A DNA stretch of 64,000 nucleotides, from the NCBI GenBank assembly GCA_002356215.1, contig AP017959.1:1364001-1428000 (forward strand), read 5' to 3'. The first letter of the stretch is position 1, and every line of letters starts with the position of its first letter. The translations under genes were made by a program, and so were the position numbers. Positions 37,768 to 46,014 of this stretch are shown piece by piece. The stretch comes from [Synechococcus] sp. NIES-970. GTDB taxonomy: Bacteria > Cyanobacteriota > Cyanobacteriia > Cyanobacteriales > MRBY01. The notes beneath the pieces were generated by a model that saw nothing but the letters and a program-made list of their open reading frames with translations, made no database searches and was not told where the DNA came from.

Positions 37768-38871
37768 ATGCTGAATTTCCTCCAAAATATTTTCAAACCC
37801 AAACAAAAAGGGATTGGCATCGAGATCTCCACGGAAAAATTGAACATTGTCCAGCTTAAAAAACAGGGGCAAATCTACAAACTTTCCACCTACATTAGCG
37901 AGCCCATCCCCGAGGGCGTTTTCGAGGAAGGCAAAATTGTTGATGTGCCAGCCCTGGCTGAATTGATCCAAAGCACCCTTGCCAGTAACAACATCAGTGC
38001 AAAACAGGTAACGGCGGCAGTACCCATGCGGGAAGCGATTATTCGTCTCATTCCGATCCCCGCAGAACTCGATGAAGCAGAACTGCGAGACATGGTGCTC
38101 AATCACGAAGCCAGTCTTTATCTCCCCTACCCCCGTGAAGAAGTAGATCTGGATTACCAAAAATTAGGCTTTTTTCAGGATGAGGATGGCATCGATAAGG
38201 TGCAAGTGCTCCTTGTGGCAACCCGACGAGAAGTGACAGATACCTATGTGGAAACCATTGTTCAGGCTGGCCTCGAAATCAACATTCTCGAAATAAATAG
38301 TTTTGCTCTCCTGCGGACAATCCGCGAGCAGCTCCGGCAATTCAGCTCCCAGGAAGCGGTGGTCTTGGTAGATATTGAATTCGACTGTACTGAAATTGCG
38401 ATCGTCGTTGACGGGGTGCCTCAGTTTTCTCGGACGGTGCAGATCGGTGCTTCCCAACTACAAAATGCCCTCTCTCGGGCGATGAATTTACCCGCTCCCC
38501 GCGATATCGAGTTGCTCCAGGGGATGACGATCCCGAATACCCCCATGGAAGGGGCGCGTACAGGGGCAACGGGAATTAATCCAGGCATGGCAGCGCTATT
38601 ACGGGTATTGGGGGAACTGGCCGATGAGTTACGCCGCTCCATTGATTTTTATCTCAACCAGAGTAATGAATTGGAGGTGGCCCAGTTAATGCTGGCGGGG
38701 CCTGGCGGTGGAATTAGTCAGTTAGATGAATTTTTCACCCAGCGCTTGAGTATTCCGACGATTCAGATTGATCCGTTTGAGGCGTTGTCAATCGAGGTGG
38801 ATCAAGAAATTTCTCAGGTGCAGCGTCCGGCCCTGGGTACGGTACTGGGTTTGGGATTACGGGAGGTATAG
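37768..38871 (+). CDS. pilM: Type IV pilus assembly protein PilM
   Basis: A 367-residue actin-like ATPase of the inner-membrane alignment complex, binding the PilN N-terminus in the cytoplasm. Matching features are GIGIEISTEKLNIVQLKK, VTAAVPMREAIIRLIPIP, the ATP-site segments VVLVDIEFDCTEIAIV and MLAGPGGGISQLDEF. First gene of pilMNOQ; PilN starts three bases after its stop. GGGAGG precedes PilN within the end of pilM, so translation is coupled. Confidence 0.93.
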   Translation: MLNFLQNIFKPKQKGIGIEISTEKLNIVQLKKQGQIYKLSTYISEPIPEGVFEEGKIVDVPALAELIQSTLASNNISAKQVTAAVPMREAIIRLIPIPAELDEAELRDMVLNHEASLYLPYPREEVDLDYQKLGFFQDEDGIDKVQVLLVATRREVTDTYVETIVQAGLEINILEINSFALLRTIREQLRQFSSQEAVVLVDIEFDCTEIAIVVDGVPQFSRTVQIGASQLQNALSRAMNLPAPRDIELLQGMTIPNTPMEGARTGATGINPGMAALLRVLGELADELRRSIDFYLNQSNELEVAQLMLAGPGGGISQLDEFFTQRLSIPTIQIDPFEALSIEVDQEISQVQRPALGTVLGLGLREV

Positions 38872-38874
38872 GCG

Positions 38875-39606
38875 ATGTACGGCTTAGATATTAATTTTCT
38901 AAAAGACCGGGGTTTAACAAAAGAAGCACCAGGGGCGATCGCCGGACGAATTAGCGGCAAACCAGGGACTGTTCCGGGGCAAGAACCAGGGCCTTTGATT
39001 ATCGGGGGTGCAGTTGCAGCCGTTGCCCTGGGAGTTGTGGGCTTTTTGTCTTTGTTAGGCAACCAAGATAAGGCCCGGGTACAAGAAGAAATTGCCGTCA
39101 TTGACCAACAGCTCCAGGGAGCCAATGCCCAGCAAGCACGGCTACAGCAAATCCAACAGGAAATTGACACATTTAGGGGCCAGAGCCAAGTTTTTGTTGA
39201 AGTTCTCCAGACACGCATTAAACCTTGGGCGGCAGTTTTACGGGAAATCGGCGATCTGACCCCTGCGGGTTTGCGCATTGCTTCCTTTGAGCAGACAGAA
39301 AATCAAGTTTTAGTGCGAGGCACGGCTCGGACCTTTACCGAGGTCAATGATTTCGTCCTCAATCTGCCGGAATCTCCCTTACTCCAGGGGGAAGAAATTT
39401 ATATCGTCAACGCCAACCTGGTGGACAATCCGGTCACCGCAGAACAGGTAGAATTTCCTCGGCCTGTGGCTTCCTTTAGTCTGCCCCAGGTGGTGGAATA
39501 TACCGTGTCTGTTTCCCTGCGTGATCTAACGGATGCAGAGGTAATCCAGACCCTAGAAGCCCAAGGAGCAAGGGGGATGGCCGAGCGATTACGGAGTAGT
39601 TTTTAG
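38875..39606 (+). CDS. pilN: Type IV pilus assembly protein PilN
   Basis: A 243-residue single-span inner-membrane protein. It starts YGLDINFLKDRG, the short PilM-binding motif; one membrane helix follows at about 42-64 (IGGAVAAVALGVVGFLSLLG, in part), then a periplasmic coiled coil and a ferredoxin-like fold (LTPAGLRIASFEQTENQVLV). Length is somewhat more than the 180-200 residues common in proteobacteria. Partner of PilO in the alignment complex. Confidence 0.9.
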   Translation: MYGLDINFLKDRGLTKEAPGAIAGRISGKPGTVPGQEPGPLIIGGAVAAVALGVVGFLSLLGNQDKARVQEEIAVIDQQLQGANAQQARLQQIQQEIDTFRGQSQVFVEVLQTRIKPWAAVLREIGDLTPAGLRIASFEQTENQVLVRGTARTFTEVNDFVLNLPESPLLQGEEIYIVNANLVDNPVTAEQVEFPRPVASFSLPQVVEYTVSVSLRDLTDAEVIQTLEAQGARGMAERLRSSF

Positions 39607-39667
39607 GGTTTTGTTGGGGTGAGATCTAAACAATGTACATACATACGGTGAGGAGGAGTAACAATCG

Positions 39668-40495
39668 ATGACATACGCAGAAGAGTTCCGGCAGACGATG
39701 ACGGAAATGACCATGGTTGGTCAAGAACAGGGCTTTTTTGAGGCTTTTGGTGTTCAGTTCACCTCAAAGATTGTGGGGGTGATGATTGCGATCGCCGGCA
39801 TTGGTCTTAGTGGCGGCCTTTGGTGGTTTCTCGTCAAACCCATCCAAGGAGAAGTAGACACGCTCACGGTAACGTTGCGGGAAAAAGAAGCAGAGCTCGC
39901 CCAAAAAGGCAGTGGCAATCTCGAATCACAAATCGCCCAATTAGAAGTGGAGCGACAAAATGAAGCACGAATTGCGTCGGACATTTTCAATGCCTACGGT
40001 CAGGATAAGCAAATGGAAACATTTTTGCTGGACTTTAACCGGGTGTTGACCGCAAGCAATGTGCAGCTTACTACCTACGAGCCGACGCCGCCCAAGCCAG
40101 AATTCATCACCGATGCCGCCGCCTATGGGGAAGCGGCGGTCAATAAGTTGAAATACCAGACGTTTAACGTCAGTTTTGCGAATATGACCTACCCAGAGGC
40201 GGAGTCGATGTTGAGTAACCTCGACCTGTTGCAGCCCCTGTTAGTGATGCGAAATTTTTCAACCACCACTTCAGAGCCAGCAAGATTTCGTTTTGAAAAT
40301 GGCCGTTTGGTAACATTAGCTCCCCCGCGCTTAAATGTTAGTTTTGTGGTTGATGCATTGATTGCCCCGACACCGGAGGAATTGGCCCAGCGCCAAGAAG
40401 AGTTGGCGGCAGAGGCGGCCGCAGCAAGCCAAGAAGGTCAACCAGCAGAGGGTGAAGCACCGCCAGCAGAAGAGGCTCCGGCTGAGGGGAATTAG
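39668..40495 (+). CDS. pilO: Type IV pilus assembly protein PilO
   Basis: A 275-residue PilO with a membrane helix at about 38-58 (IAIAGIGLSGGLWWFLV), a coiled coil (EAELAQKG... QIAQLEVERQ), a ferredoxin-like periplasmic domain (about 100-225) and an Ala/Glu/Pro-rich tail (EEAPAEGN). GAGGAGGAG upstream of the ATG is a strong ribosome binding site. No PilP lipoprotein gene follows, as usual in cyanobacteria; the tail may replace part of that link to PilQ, which is inference. Confidence 0.9.
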   Translation: MTYAEEFRQTMTEMTMVGQEQGFFEAFGVQFTSKIVGVMIAIAGIGLSGGLWWFLVKPIQGEVDTLTVTLREKEAELAQKGSGNLESQIAQLEVERQNEARIASDIFNAYGQDKQMETFLLDFNRVLTASNVQLTTYEPTPPKPEFITDAAAYGEAAVNKLKYQTFNVSFANMTYPEAESMLSNLDLLQPLLVMRNFSTTTSEPARFRFENGRLVTLAPPRLNVSFVVDALIAPTPEELAQRQEELAAEAAAASQEGQPAEGEAPPAEEAPAEGN

Positions 40496-40656
40496 ACATT
40501 TGAGCCAGTAAAATTTTGCTTTTTTTAAGTTAACAAAACTTAGTGGCTATCTTTTTAAGCTTTTAGGATCTATTTCTAAAATCATTGTTACTTATCATCG
40601 AGTCAGATCTTCGTTTTTCGATTACATTTAATTAGTGTGTGTGGAGATTTTTTGTC

Positions 40657-42966
40657 GTGAATATTAAGTCTTATTCTGGTGTCATCGCTAGTGTTGTTGC
40701 TTCTACGGTTTTAGCCGTTCCGGCCCAAGCAGCGAATGTTCAAGTGCAAGGCCTTGAGGTACGACCGGGAAATGGCGGCCTAGAGCTGGAGTTGAACTTT
40801 ACGGACAATGATGGTGACATTCTGAGCCCGCCCTCGGTTTCGACGACCCAGCGCGATCGCACACTGATCACGGAAATTGCCAATGCAAACCTAGATCTTG
40901 CAAATGGTCAAAAGATATTCACGCAGGATAATCCACTACCTGGGATTGAACGCCTAGAGGTCACGGAGCCGACCCCTGGTAATGTGCGGATTGTGGCCCT
41001 GGGCTCAGAGGGAGCACCGACAGGGGAACTACTCAGCCAGGATGGGGACAGTATTTTATTGAATGTTGCGGCGATCGCCCCCACCGAAACAGCCCAGACA
41101 TCTCAGCCCCAAGTCACAACAAGAATTATTGAGCCACCGATGTTGGCCCAGAATAATTCAAACAATCAAAATAATAATCTCTTGCAGCCCACATCCCCAG
41201 TGCCACCATTTTTGCCCAGGGCGAGTGCGCCGCCAGTGGGTGATATTTCAGTTTCGACCATTGACTCGACAGCGGGCAACTATGTCAATCTACAAACCAA
41301 TGCTGTAGTGCCTCGCTTGGTCTTGAAAGATGCGCCCATTGAAGATGTGATGTCTCTTTTGGCGCGTTCTTCTGGCCTAAATATTGTTGTAGGTGGTGAC
41401 GTTAGAACCGTTACAGAGGGAGAGCTACCACCAGTTGTTACCTTGGATATGGAAAATGCTCCAGTCCAGGATGTGTTTAATTATGTCTTGATGTTGGGGA
41501 ATCTGAATGCAGTCAGAAATGGCAACACGATTTTTGTAGGCAGACAATTACCCTATGCTGTTGCGCCGAGGATTACCCGTAGTTTCCGGTTAAATCAGGC
41601 TACTCCTGAAGAAGCGAGATGCTTCTTGCTGACTGGTGATTCTAGTGTTTCTGAAGTCATTAACGAATCACGCGAAACAGAAACATCCGAAGCAGCATTT
41701 TCTTTGGATGCAGAAGGCAGTAGTGTACCTACCTCTCGAACCCAAAGTACCGCTATTTCCCGAGAAGTAGAGAGAACTTGCGCAAGAACACCAACAGAGG
41801 CTGAAGTAGCGCGAGGTTTAATCTCTCGCTTTAGTACGCTAGATATTCTGACAGATGCTCGCTTGAATGCATTAACTCTTAGCGGCGATCCGAGAACGAT
41901 TGAAATGGCAAGTAACTTTTTACAGCAGCTAGACGCTCGTCGTCGTCAGGTTGCAGTAAACGTCAAAGTTATCGATGTGACTTTAGAAGGAAATCGTTCT
42001 ATTTCTTCTGACATCAAACTTTTGCTGGAAGATAGAATAGGGATCAGTGCTGGTGATGGAATTATTATTTCTCCTAATGATTTAAGTCGTACATCAAGCA
42101 TTTTTGGTGAATTTAATCCCGATTCGATTGTTGTGGAAAGAGGGAATGAAAATGTCAGTCTAGGCTCACAGCTTGATGTTTTTGATGCATTAGAAAGTGG
42201 AGCTGCTCGAGTTATTGAAGATGCAAGTGGTCAAATTATTGCTGAGTACATAAACGATGATGGCACAATCAGAAGACTGGGACTAGGAACAATTACAAAC
42301 CCTGTCGCCCGTGGGACTAACTTTGTTGGTAGTCTTGTTGCGGGTCTCTTACGCAATACAACATCAAAAATCATTGCTGATCCGACGTTGGTCATTCAAG
42401 AAAGTCAAACAGGAGAATTGCGAATTACAGAACAAATCATCAATAGTGTAAATGTGGAGGTTGTCAATAATAACAATCAAAATGGCAACCCAACCTTTTT
42501 AGCCACACCGGAACTTGCGGAAGTTGGTCTAATTGTCCCAGTTACTGTGGAAAACATTGATGATAACGGCTTCATTACTCTGAATATAACCTCTGAAGTT
42601 TCAACAGTTGGTGACGAGCAAGAATTTGAATCTGGTGTCGGCATCAACAACACATTAAGGCTCAAGCGACAAAGTGTTCTCAACTCTGGCTCTGTACGTC
42701 TGCGAGATGATCAGACGCTTATTTTAGCTGGAGCGATTGATGAACGAGATATTGTCACGACTAGCAAAGTGCCTATTCTTGGTGATATTCCTATTCTTGG
42801 CTCCTTGTTTAGAAGTACTTCTAGAGAAAATAGCCGTCGCGAACTTCTCTTTATCATTACGCCACAGATTATTGATGATTCTCAGGATGCGATGTGGGGT
42901 TATGGCTACCAACCCAGCGAGACCGCTCAACAGATGCTAGAAAACAATCGTTTCCCGACCCGTTAA
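40657..42966 (+). CDS. pilQ: Type IV pilus secretin PilQ
   Basis: A 769-residue outer-membrane secretin. The GTG at 40657 gives a normal signal peptide (NIKSYSGVIASVVASTVLAV, cleaved after PAQA) with TGGAG about a dozen bases upstream; the GTG at 40639 would spoil it. An AMIN domain (about 28-120) binds peptidoglycan, secretin N-domains follow (LVLKDAPIEDVMSLLARSSG; LDILTDARLNALTLSGDPRT), and the secretin channel is about 560-745 with VPILGDIPILGSLFRS. An inserted Ser/Glu/Thr-rich region with two cysteines lies near 325-385. From about 41,100 to the end the gene lacks HIP1 sites and is AT-richer than its 5' part. Confidence 0.9.
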   Translation: MNIKSYSGVIASVVASTVLAVPAQAANVQVQGLEVRPGNGGLELELNFTDNDGDILSPPSVSTTQRDRTLITEIANANLDLANGQKIFTQDNPLPGIERLEVTEPTPGNVRIVALGSEGAPTGELLSQDGDSILLNVAAIAPTETAQTSQPQVTTRIIEPPMLAQNNSNNQNNNLLQPTSPVPPFLPRASAPPVGDISVSTIDSTAGNYVNLQTNAVVPRLVLKDAPIEDVMSLLARSSGLNIVVGGDVRTVTEGELPPVVTLDMENAPVQDVFNYVLMLGNLNAVRNGNTIFVGRQLPYAVAPRITRSFRLNQATPEEARCFLLTGDSSVSEVINESRETETSEAAFSLDAEGSSVPTSRTQSTAISREVERTCARTPTEAEVARGLISRFSTLDILTDARLNALTLSGDPRTIEMASNFLQQLDARRRQVAVNVKVIDVTLEGNRSISSDIKLLLEDRIGISAGDGIIISPNDLSRTSSIFGEFNPDSIVVERGNENVSLGSQLDVFDALESGAARVIEDASGQIIAEYINDDGTIRRLGLGTITNPVARGTNFVGSLVAGLLRNTTSKIIADPTLVIQESQTGELRITEQIINSVNVEVVNNNNQNGNPTFLATPELAEVGLIVPVTVENIDDNGFITLNITSEVSTVGDEQEFESGVGINNTLRLKRQSVLNSGSVRLRDDQTLILAGAIDERDIVTTSKVPILGDIPILGSLFRSTSRENSRRELLFIITPQIIDDSQDAMWGYGYQPSETAQQMLENNRFPTR

Positions 42967-43000
42967 TTCTGTCTAAAAAATTATTTTTTCCCAGTCTTTT

Positions 43001-43037
43001 AAGAGATGCGAAGTTAATCCCTTCCATCTCTTTTTTT
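43001..43037 (+). terminator. Terminator of the pilMNOQ operon
   Basis: AAGAGATG (43001-43008) and GAAG (43010-43013) pair with CTTC (43021-43024) and CATCTCTT (43025-43032), ending in a T7 run. Strong intrinsic terminator 35 bases after pilQ. Confidence 0.9.
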
Positions 43038-43146
43038 ATGGGAGAGATTTAGAGACTAAATGCCTTTAGAGAACAAATCTCGACAGGCGATCGCCTTGAG
43101 CAGCAATATAATTCATGAAGAATATAAGCCGCCAGCACTGAACAAC

Positions 43147-43968
43147 ATGAAGCACCTCAAAATCACTGCCACATATCTCTTGTTGGGGGCGATCGCCCTA
43201 GCCATGCTTTTCCCATTACTGTGGCTCCTGAGCACCGCCCTCAAATCTCCCACCGAAAACGTCTTTAGTTTTCCGCCCCAACTCATCCCCCAAAGCCCAA
43301 CCCTCAATAACTTCATCACCATCTGGCGCGAACATCCCTTTGGTCGCTATCTCTTCAATAGCACCTTAATCGCTGTTCTCACAGTCGGCTTTAATCTTTT
43401 ATTCTGCGCTCTCGCCGCCTATCCTTTAGCTCGTCTAGACTTTCGGGGCCGTGACGTCATCTTTGCTACCATCGTCTCGACGATCATGATTCCCTTTCAG
43501 ATTGTGATGATCCCCCTGTATGTACTGACCGTACAACTGGGTTTACGCAATACCTACCTAGGCATTATTTTTCCGAGCCTGGCCTCTGCTTTTGGGATTT
43601 TTCTTTTGCGCCAAGCATTCCAGGGAGTCCCCAAAGAACTCGAAGAAGCGGGTCGCATCGATGGTTGTACTGAACTGGGGATTTGGTGGCATTTAATGAT
43701 CCCTGCGGTGCGTCCAGCCCTAATTACCTTGGCAATTTTTGTATTTATTGGCTCCTGGAGTGATTTTTTGTGGCCTCTGATTGTGGTCGATCGCCCCGAA
43801 TTTTATACACTGCCCTTGGGAGTAGCAACCTTAGCAGGTCAGTTTTCTCTCGATTGGCGTCTGATTGCAGCAGGTTCCATTATTTCAATCCTGCCCGTGA
43901 TGATTTTGTTTGTCTTTTTGCAGCGCTATATTATCCCCAGCGATACCAGCAGCGGTGTTAAGGGCTAA
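43147..43968 (+). CDS. Sugar ABC transporter permease (MalG type)
   Basis: A roughly 273-residue inner-membrane permease with six predicted helices and the EAA loop ELEEAGRIDGCTELGIWWHL that docks the ATPase. The N-terminal LLGAIALAMLFPLLWLLSTA and YPLARLDFRG are typical MalG/LacG features. An ATG at 43060 would add 29 hydrophilic residues; since the pilQ terminator ends at 43037, the ATG at 43147 leaves room for a promoter and gives the family length, so I prefer it. Its ATPase and partner permease are not in the window. The last 84 bases overlap holB antisense. Confidence 0.8.
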   Translation: MKHLKITATYLLLGAIALAMLFPLLWLLSTALKSPTENVFSFPPQLIPQSPTLNNFITIWREHPFGRYLFNSTLIAVLTVGFNLLFCALAAYPLARLDFRGRDVIFATIVSTIMIPFQIVMIPLYVLTVQLGLRNTYLGIIFPSLASAFGIFLLRQAFQGVPKELEEAGRIDGCTELGIWWHLMIPAVRPALITLAIFVFIGSWSDFLWPLIVVDRPEFYTLPLGVATLAGQFSLDWRLIAAGSIISILPVMILFVFLQRYIIPSDTSSGVKG

Positions 43969-44943
43969 CTCTCCCCTCTCTACAGGGGGGGCAATGCCCG
44001 AGGAGGCAACTTCCAGAAAAAATGTTTCCCACACAAGGCGCGGCTGTACGTAGCTCCGTAGATGTTTCCGGATCACTTCAAGGCGCTGTACTAGGCCCTC
44101 ATGCCGGAAGGTTTGCCAATATTGATATTGCAAATAGTCGATTAACTGTAATTGGATCTCCGGGTCGAGGGTATCGTGGAGGGTTTTAGCTAATTGCAAT
44201 GCGCCGACGGGTTCCTGGGGCAGCTGCTGCAAGCTGCGCAGTAAATCCTGGGGAACATTACTGAGCAGCTCATAAATTTGGATCGCGGCCCCTGGACTCC
44301 CCTGGGCGATCGCCAACACTGTCTCATCCGCCAAAATGTGCTGATATCCTTGATTCGTCAAAATTTGTGCCATCTCCGCCTCAGGTAACCGATAAAAAGG
44401 AATTTTCTGGCAGCGGGAAACCAGGGTCGGCAACAAACTATCTGCACTGGGGGCCAACAAAATCAAAGTCGCTCGGCCCGGTTCCTCTAGGGTCTTGAGC
44501 AGGGCATTAGCCGGAGATTCCCCCATGGTCTGGGCTGCCTCGATCACCACCACACAGCGGGGCGATTCTAGGGCTGGACGACTGAGAAACTCCCCCAATT
44601 GCCGGATCTGTTCAATGCGGATTTGGGGCGGTGCTTTGCGCTTGAGACCCGCTGCTTGGGCCTGGGCCGGGGTATAAAGTTTTCCCTGGTGCTGGTAGGT
44701 CGGCTCCACCCATAGCAGATCAGGGTGATTATTTTTTAGCAATTTGTAACGTACTAAGCGTTGTTCGCTTTCCGATCGCCCCTGGGTCATTAGCGCCGTG
44801 GTAAACCCTTGGGCCGTTAAGCGCCGCCCAATGCCCTCTGGCCCCGCAAATAGGTAGGCCGGAGCAATGCGTTCTTTGGCGATCGCCTGACGCAACAGAG
44901 AAACCGCTTGGGGCTGACCGATCACTTGGTCGAGGGAAATCAT
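43885..44943 (-). CDS. holB: DNA polymerase III delta-prime subunit
   Basis: A 352-residue clamp-loader subunit. The AAA+ core starts VIGQPQAVSLLRQAI, with a degenerate P-loop GPEGIGRRL; LLKTLEEPGRATLILLAPS and TLVSRCQKIPFYRL are the conserved delta-prime/gamma motifs including SRC. The zinc-finger cysteines of E. coli delta-prime are absent. The C-terminal tail (about the last 28 residues) is read from DNA that also encodes the end of the permease on the other strand. Start ATG at 44943, divergent from the small unknown gene at 45014. Confidence 0.88.
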   Translation of the reverse strand: MISLDQVIGQPQAVSLLRQAIAKERIAPAYLFAGPEGIGRRLTAQGFTTALMTQGRSESEQRLVRYKLLKNNHPDLLWVEPTYQHQGKLYTPAQAQAAGLKRKAPPQIRIEQIRQLGEFLSRPALESPRCVVVIEAAQTMGESPANALLKTLEEPGRATLILLAPSADSLLPTLVSRCQKIPFYRLPEAEMAQILTNQGYQHILADETVLAIAQGSPGAAIQIYELLSNVPQDLLRSLQQLPQEPVGALQLAKTLHDTLDPEIQLQLIDYLQYQYWQTFRHEGLVQRLEVIRKHLRSYVQPRLVWETFFLEVASSGIAPPVERGELALNTAAGIAGDNIALQKDKQNHHGQD

Positions 44944-45013
44944 AGGGTTAGGGTCCGTCTGTTCGGTAATATAGGGGGGGAATGCCTCAGCACGGTTAAA
45001 AGATAAAAGTTTT

Positions 45014-45361
45014 ATGGCGCGTTATACCTGCTCATACCTCGTTGGCCTCTCTGTAGCAGAGATGATTGCCTCCCTGAAAGATATCATTCAGGAATGTGAC
45101 CTCGACCTGACCTATGAAACGGGGGGTTACATTATGGCCAAAGAAAAACCCGGTAATATCACCTTTACCAAGCTTGTACAGCTTGAGGTGCTGTTTGATC
45201 GCAATAAACTCCTCGACGGTAGGCTGCAAGTTGACTTCGTCGCTAAAAACGAAGAGCTTCCCCTCCAGACAGATAATCACTGCCGCACCGTGTTTGAAGC
45301 CATCCAACGCACGGTAAGTGCCCAGCAGCCCTGGCAACTCGAAGCCGATAGTATCGATTAA
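45014..45361 (+). CDS. Conserved cyanobacterial-type hypothetical protein
   Basis: A 115-residue soluble protein, MARYTCSYLVGLSVAEMI at the start and an acidic end (LEADSID). It has an alternating strand pattern (GGYIMAKEKPGNITFTKLV, LQVDFVAKNEELPL) that could form a small alpha/beta domain; no signal peptide, no metal-binding motif. I do not recognise the family. Placed between holB (divergent, 70 bases) and psb28 (same direction, 117 bases). Confidence 0.7.
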   Translation: MARYTCSYLVGLSVAEMIASLKDIIQECDLDLTYETGGYIMAKEKPGNITFTKLVQLEVLFDRNKLLDGRLQVDFVAKNEELPLQTDNHCRTVFEAIQRTVSAQQPWQLEADSID

Positions 45362-45478
45362 TCTCAATCCTCCCAAGGGGCCAGGGAAATTTTGAAGCAA
45401 CCCCGAAGGAAGCATCAACAAACCGATGGGAGTATGAGAAGATAAGGGCACAAAGATATGAAGAAACATTAAATTACC

Positions 45479-45814
45479 ATGGCAGTTATTCAATTTTCCC
45501 AAGGTGTTGATGAACCCAAAGTGCCCGGTATTCGCTTGACCCGCTCCCCCGATGGCAGTACTGGCACTGCCATCTTCTCCTTCGAAGATCCGGCTGCCCT
45601 CGCCCAAGAAAGCACCGACGAAATCACCGGGATGTACCTTATTGATGAAGAAGGGGAAATTTCTACCCGGGAAGTCAAAGCCAAATTTTATGACGGCAAA
45701 GCCCGTGTGATTGAGGCCCGTTTGGTCATGCGCTCCATTGATGAATGGGACCGCTTTATGCGTTTCATGGAGCGCTACGCTGCTGAAAACGGCATGGAAT
45801 TTACCAAAGCCTAA
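45479..45814 (+). CDS. psb28: Photosystem II assembly factor Psb28
   Basis: A 111-residue Psb28 that binds transiently to the CP47 side of photosystem II assembly intermediates and protects them. Signatures: [39 protein letters not shown] and the C-terminal [19 protein letters not shown]. Length and all conserved blocks are normal. Start ATG at 45479. Confidence 0.95.
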   Translation: MAVIQFSQGVDEPKVPGIRLTRSPDGSTGTAIFSFEDPAALAQESTDEITGMYLIDEEGEISTREVKAKFYDGKARVIEARLVMRSIDEWDRFMRFMERYAAENGMEFTKA

Positions 45815-46014
45815 TTTTTTAATTGGAAAGTCATTGGATTTTTACGGTGGCTTTCCCCGCCGCTTCCCTCCCCCCCGAAAATGGGAGTGATACCATAGTT
45901 AAAAAAAGTTATTGAAGTCGGCGATCGCCCTCAGCCTGGGGGAACGCTGCGCTAGTGGTCTTGCGATCGCCCCGCTATTTTTTGTCCTAACCTCCGTTTG
46001 TCGAACAAAATCCT

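Noticed and set aside
45032-45607. 191-codon minus frame over the unknown gene and psb28
   Set aside because: psb28 is certain on the plus strand, and the frame covers two genes and their spacer without a start signal.
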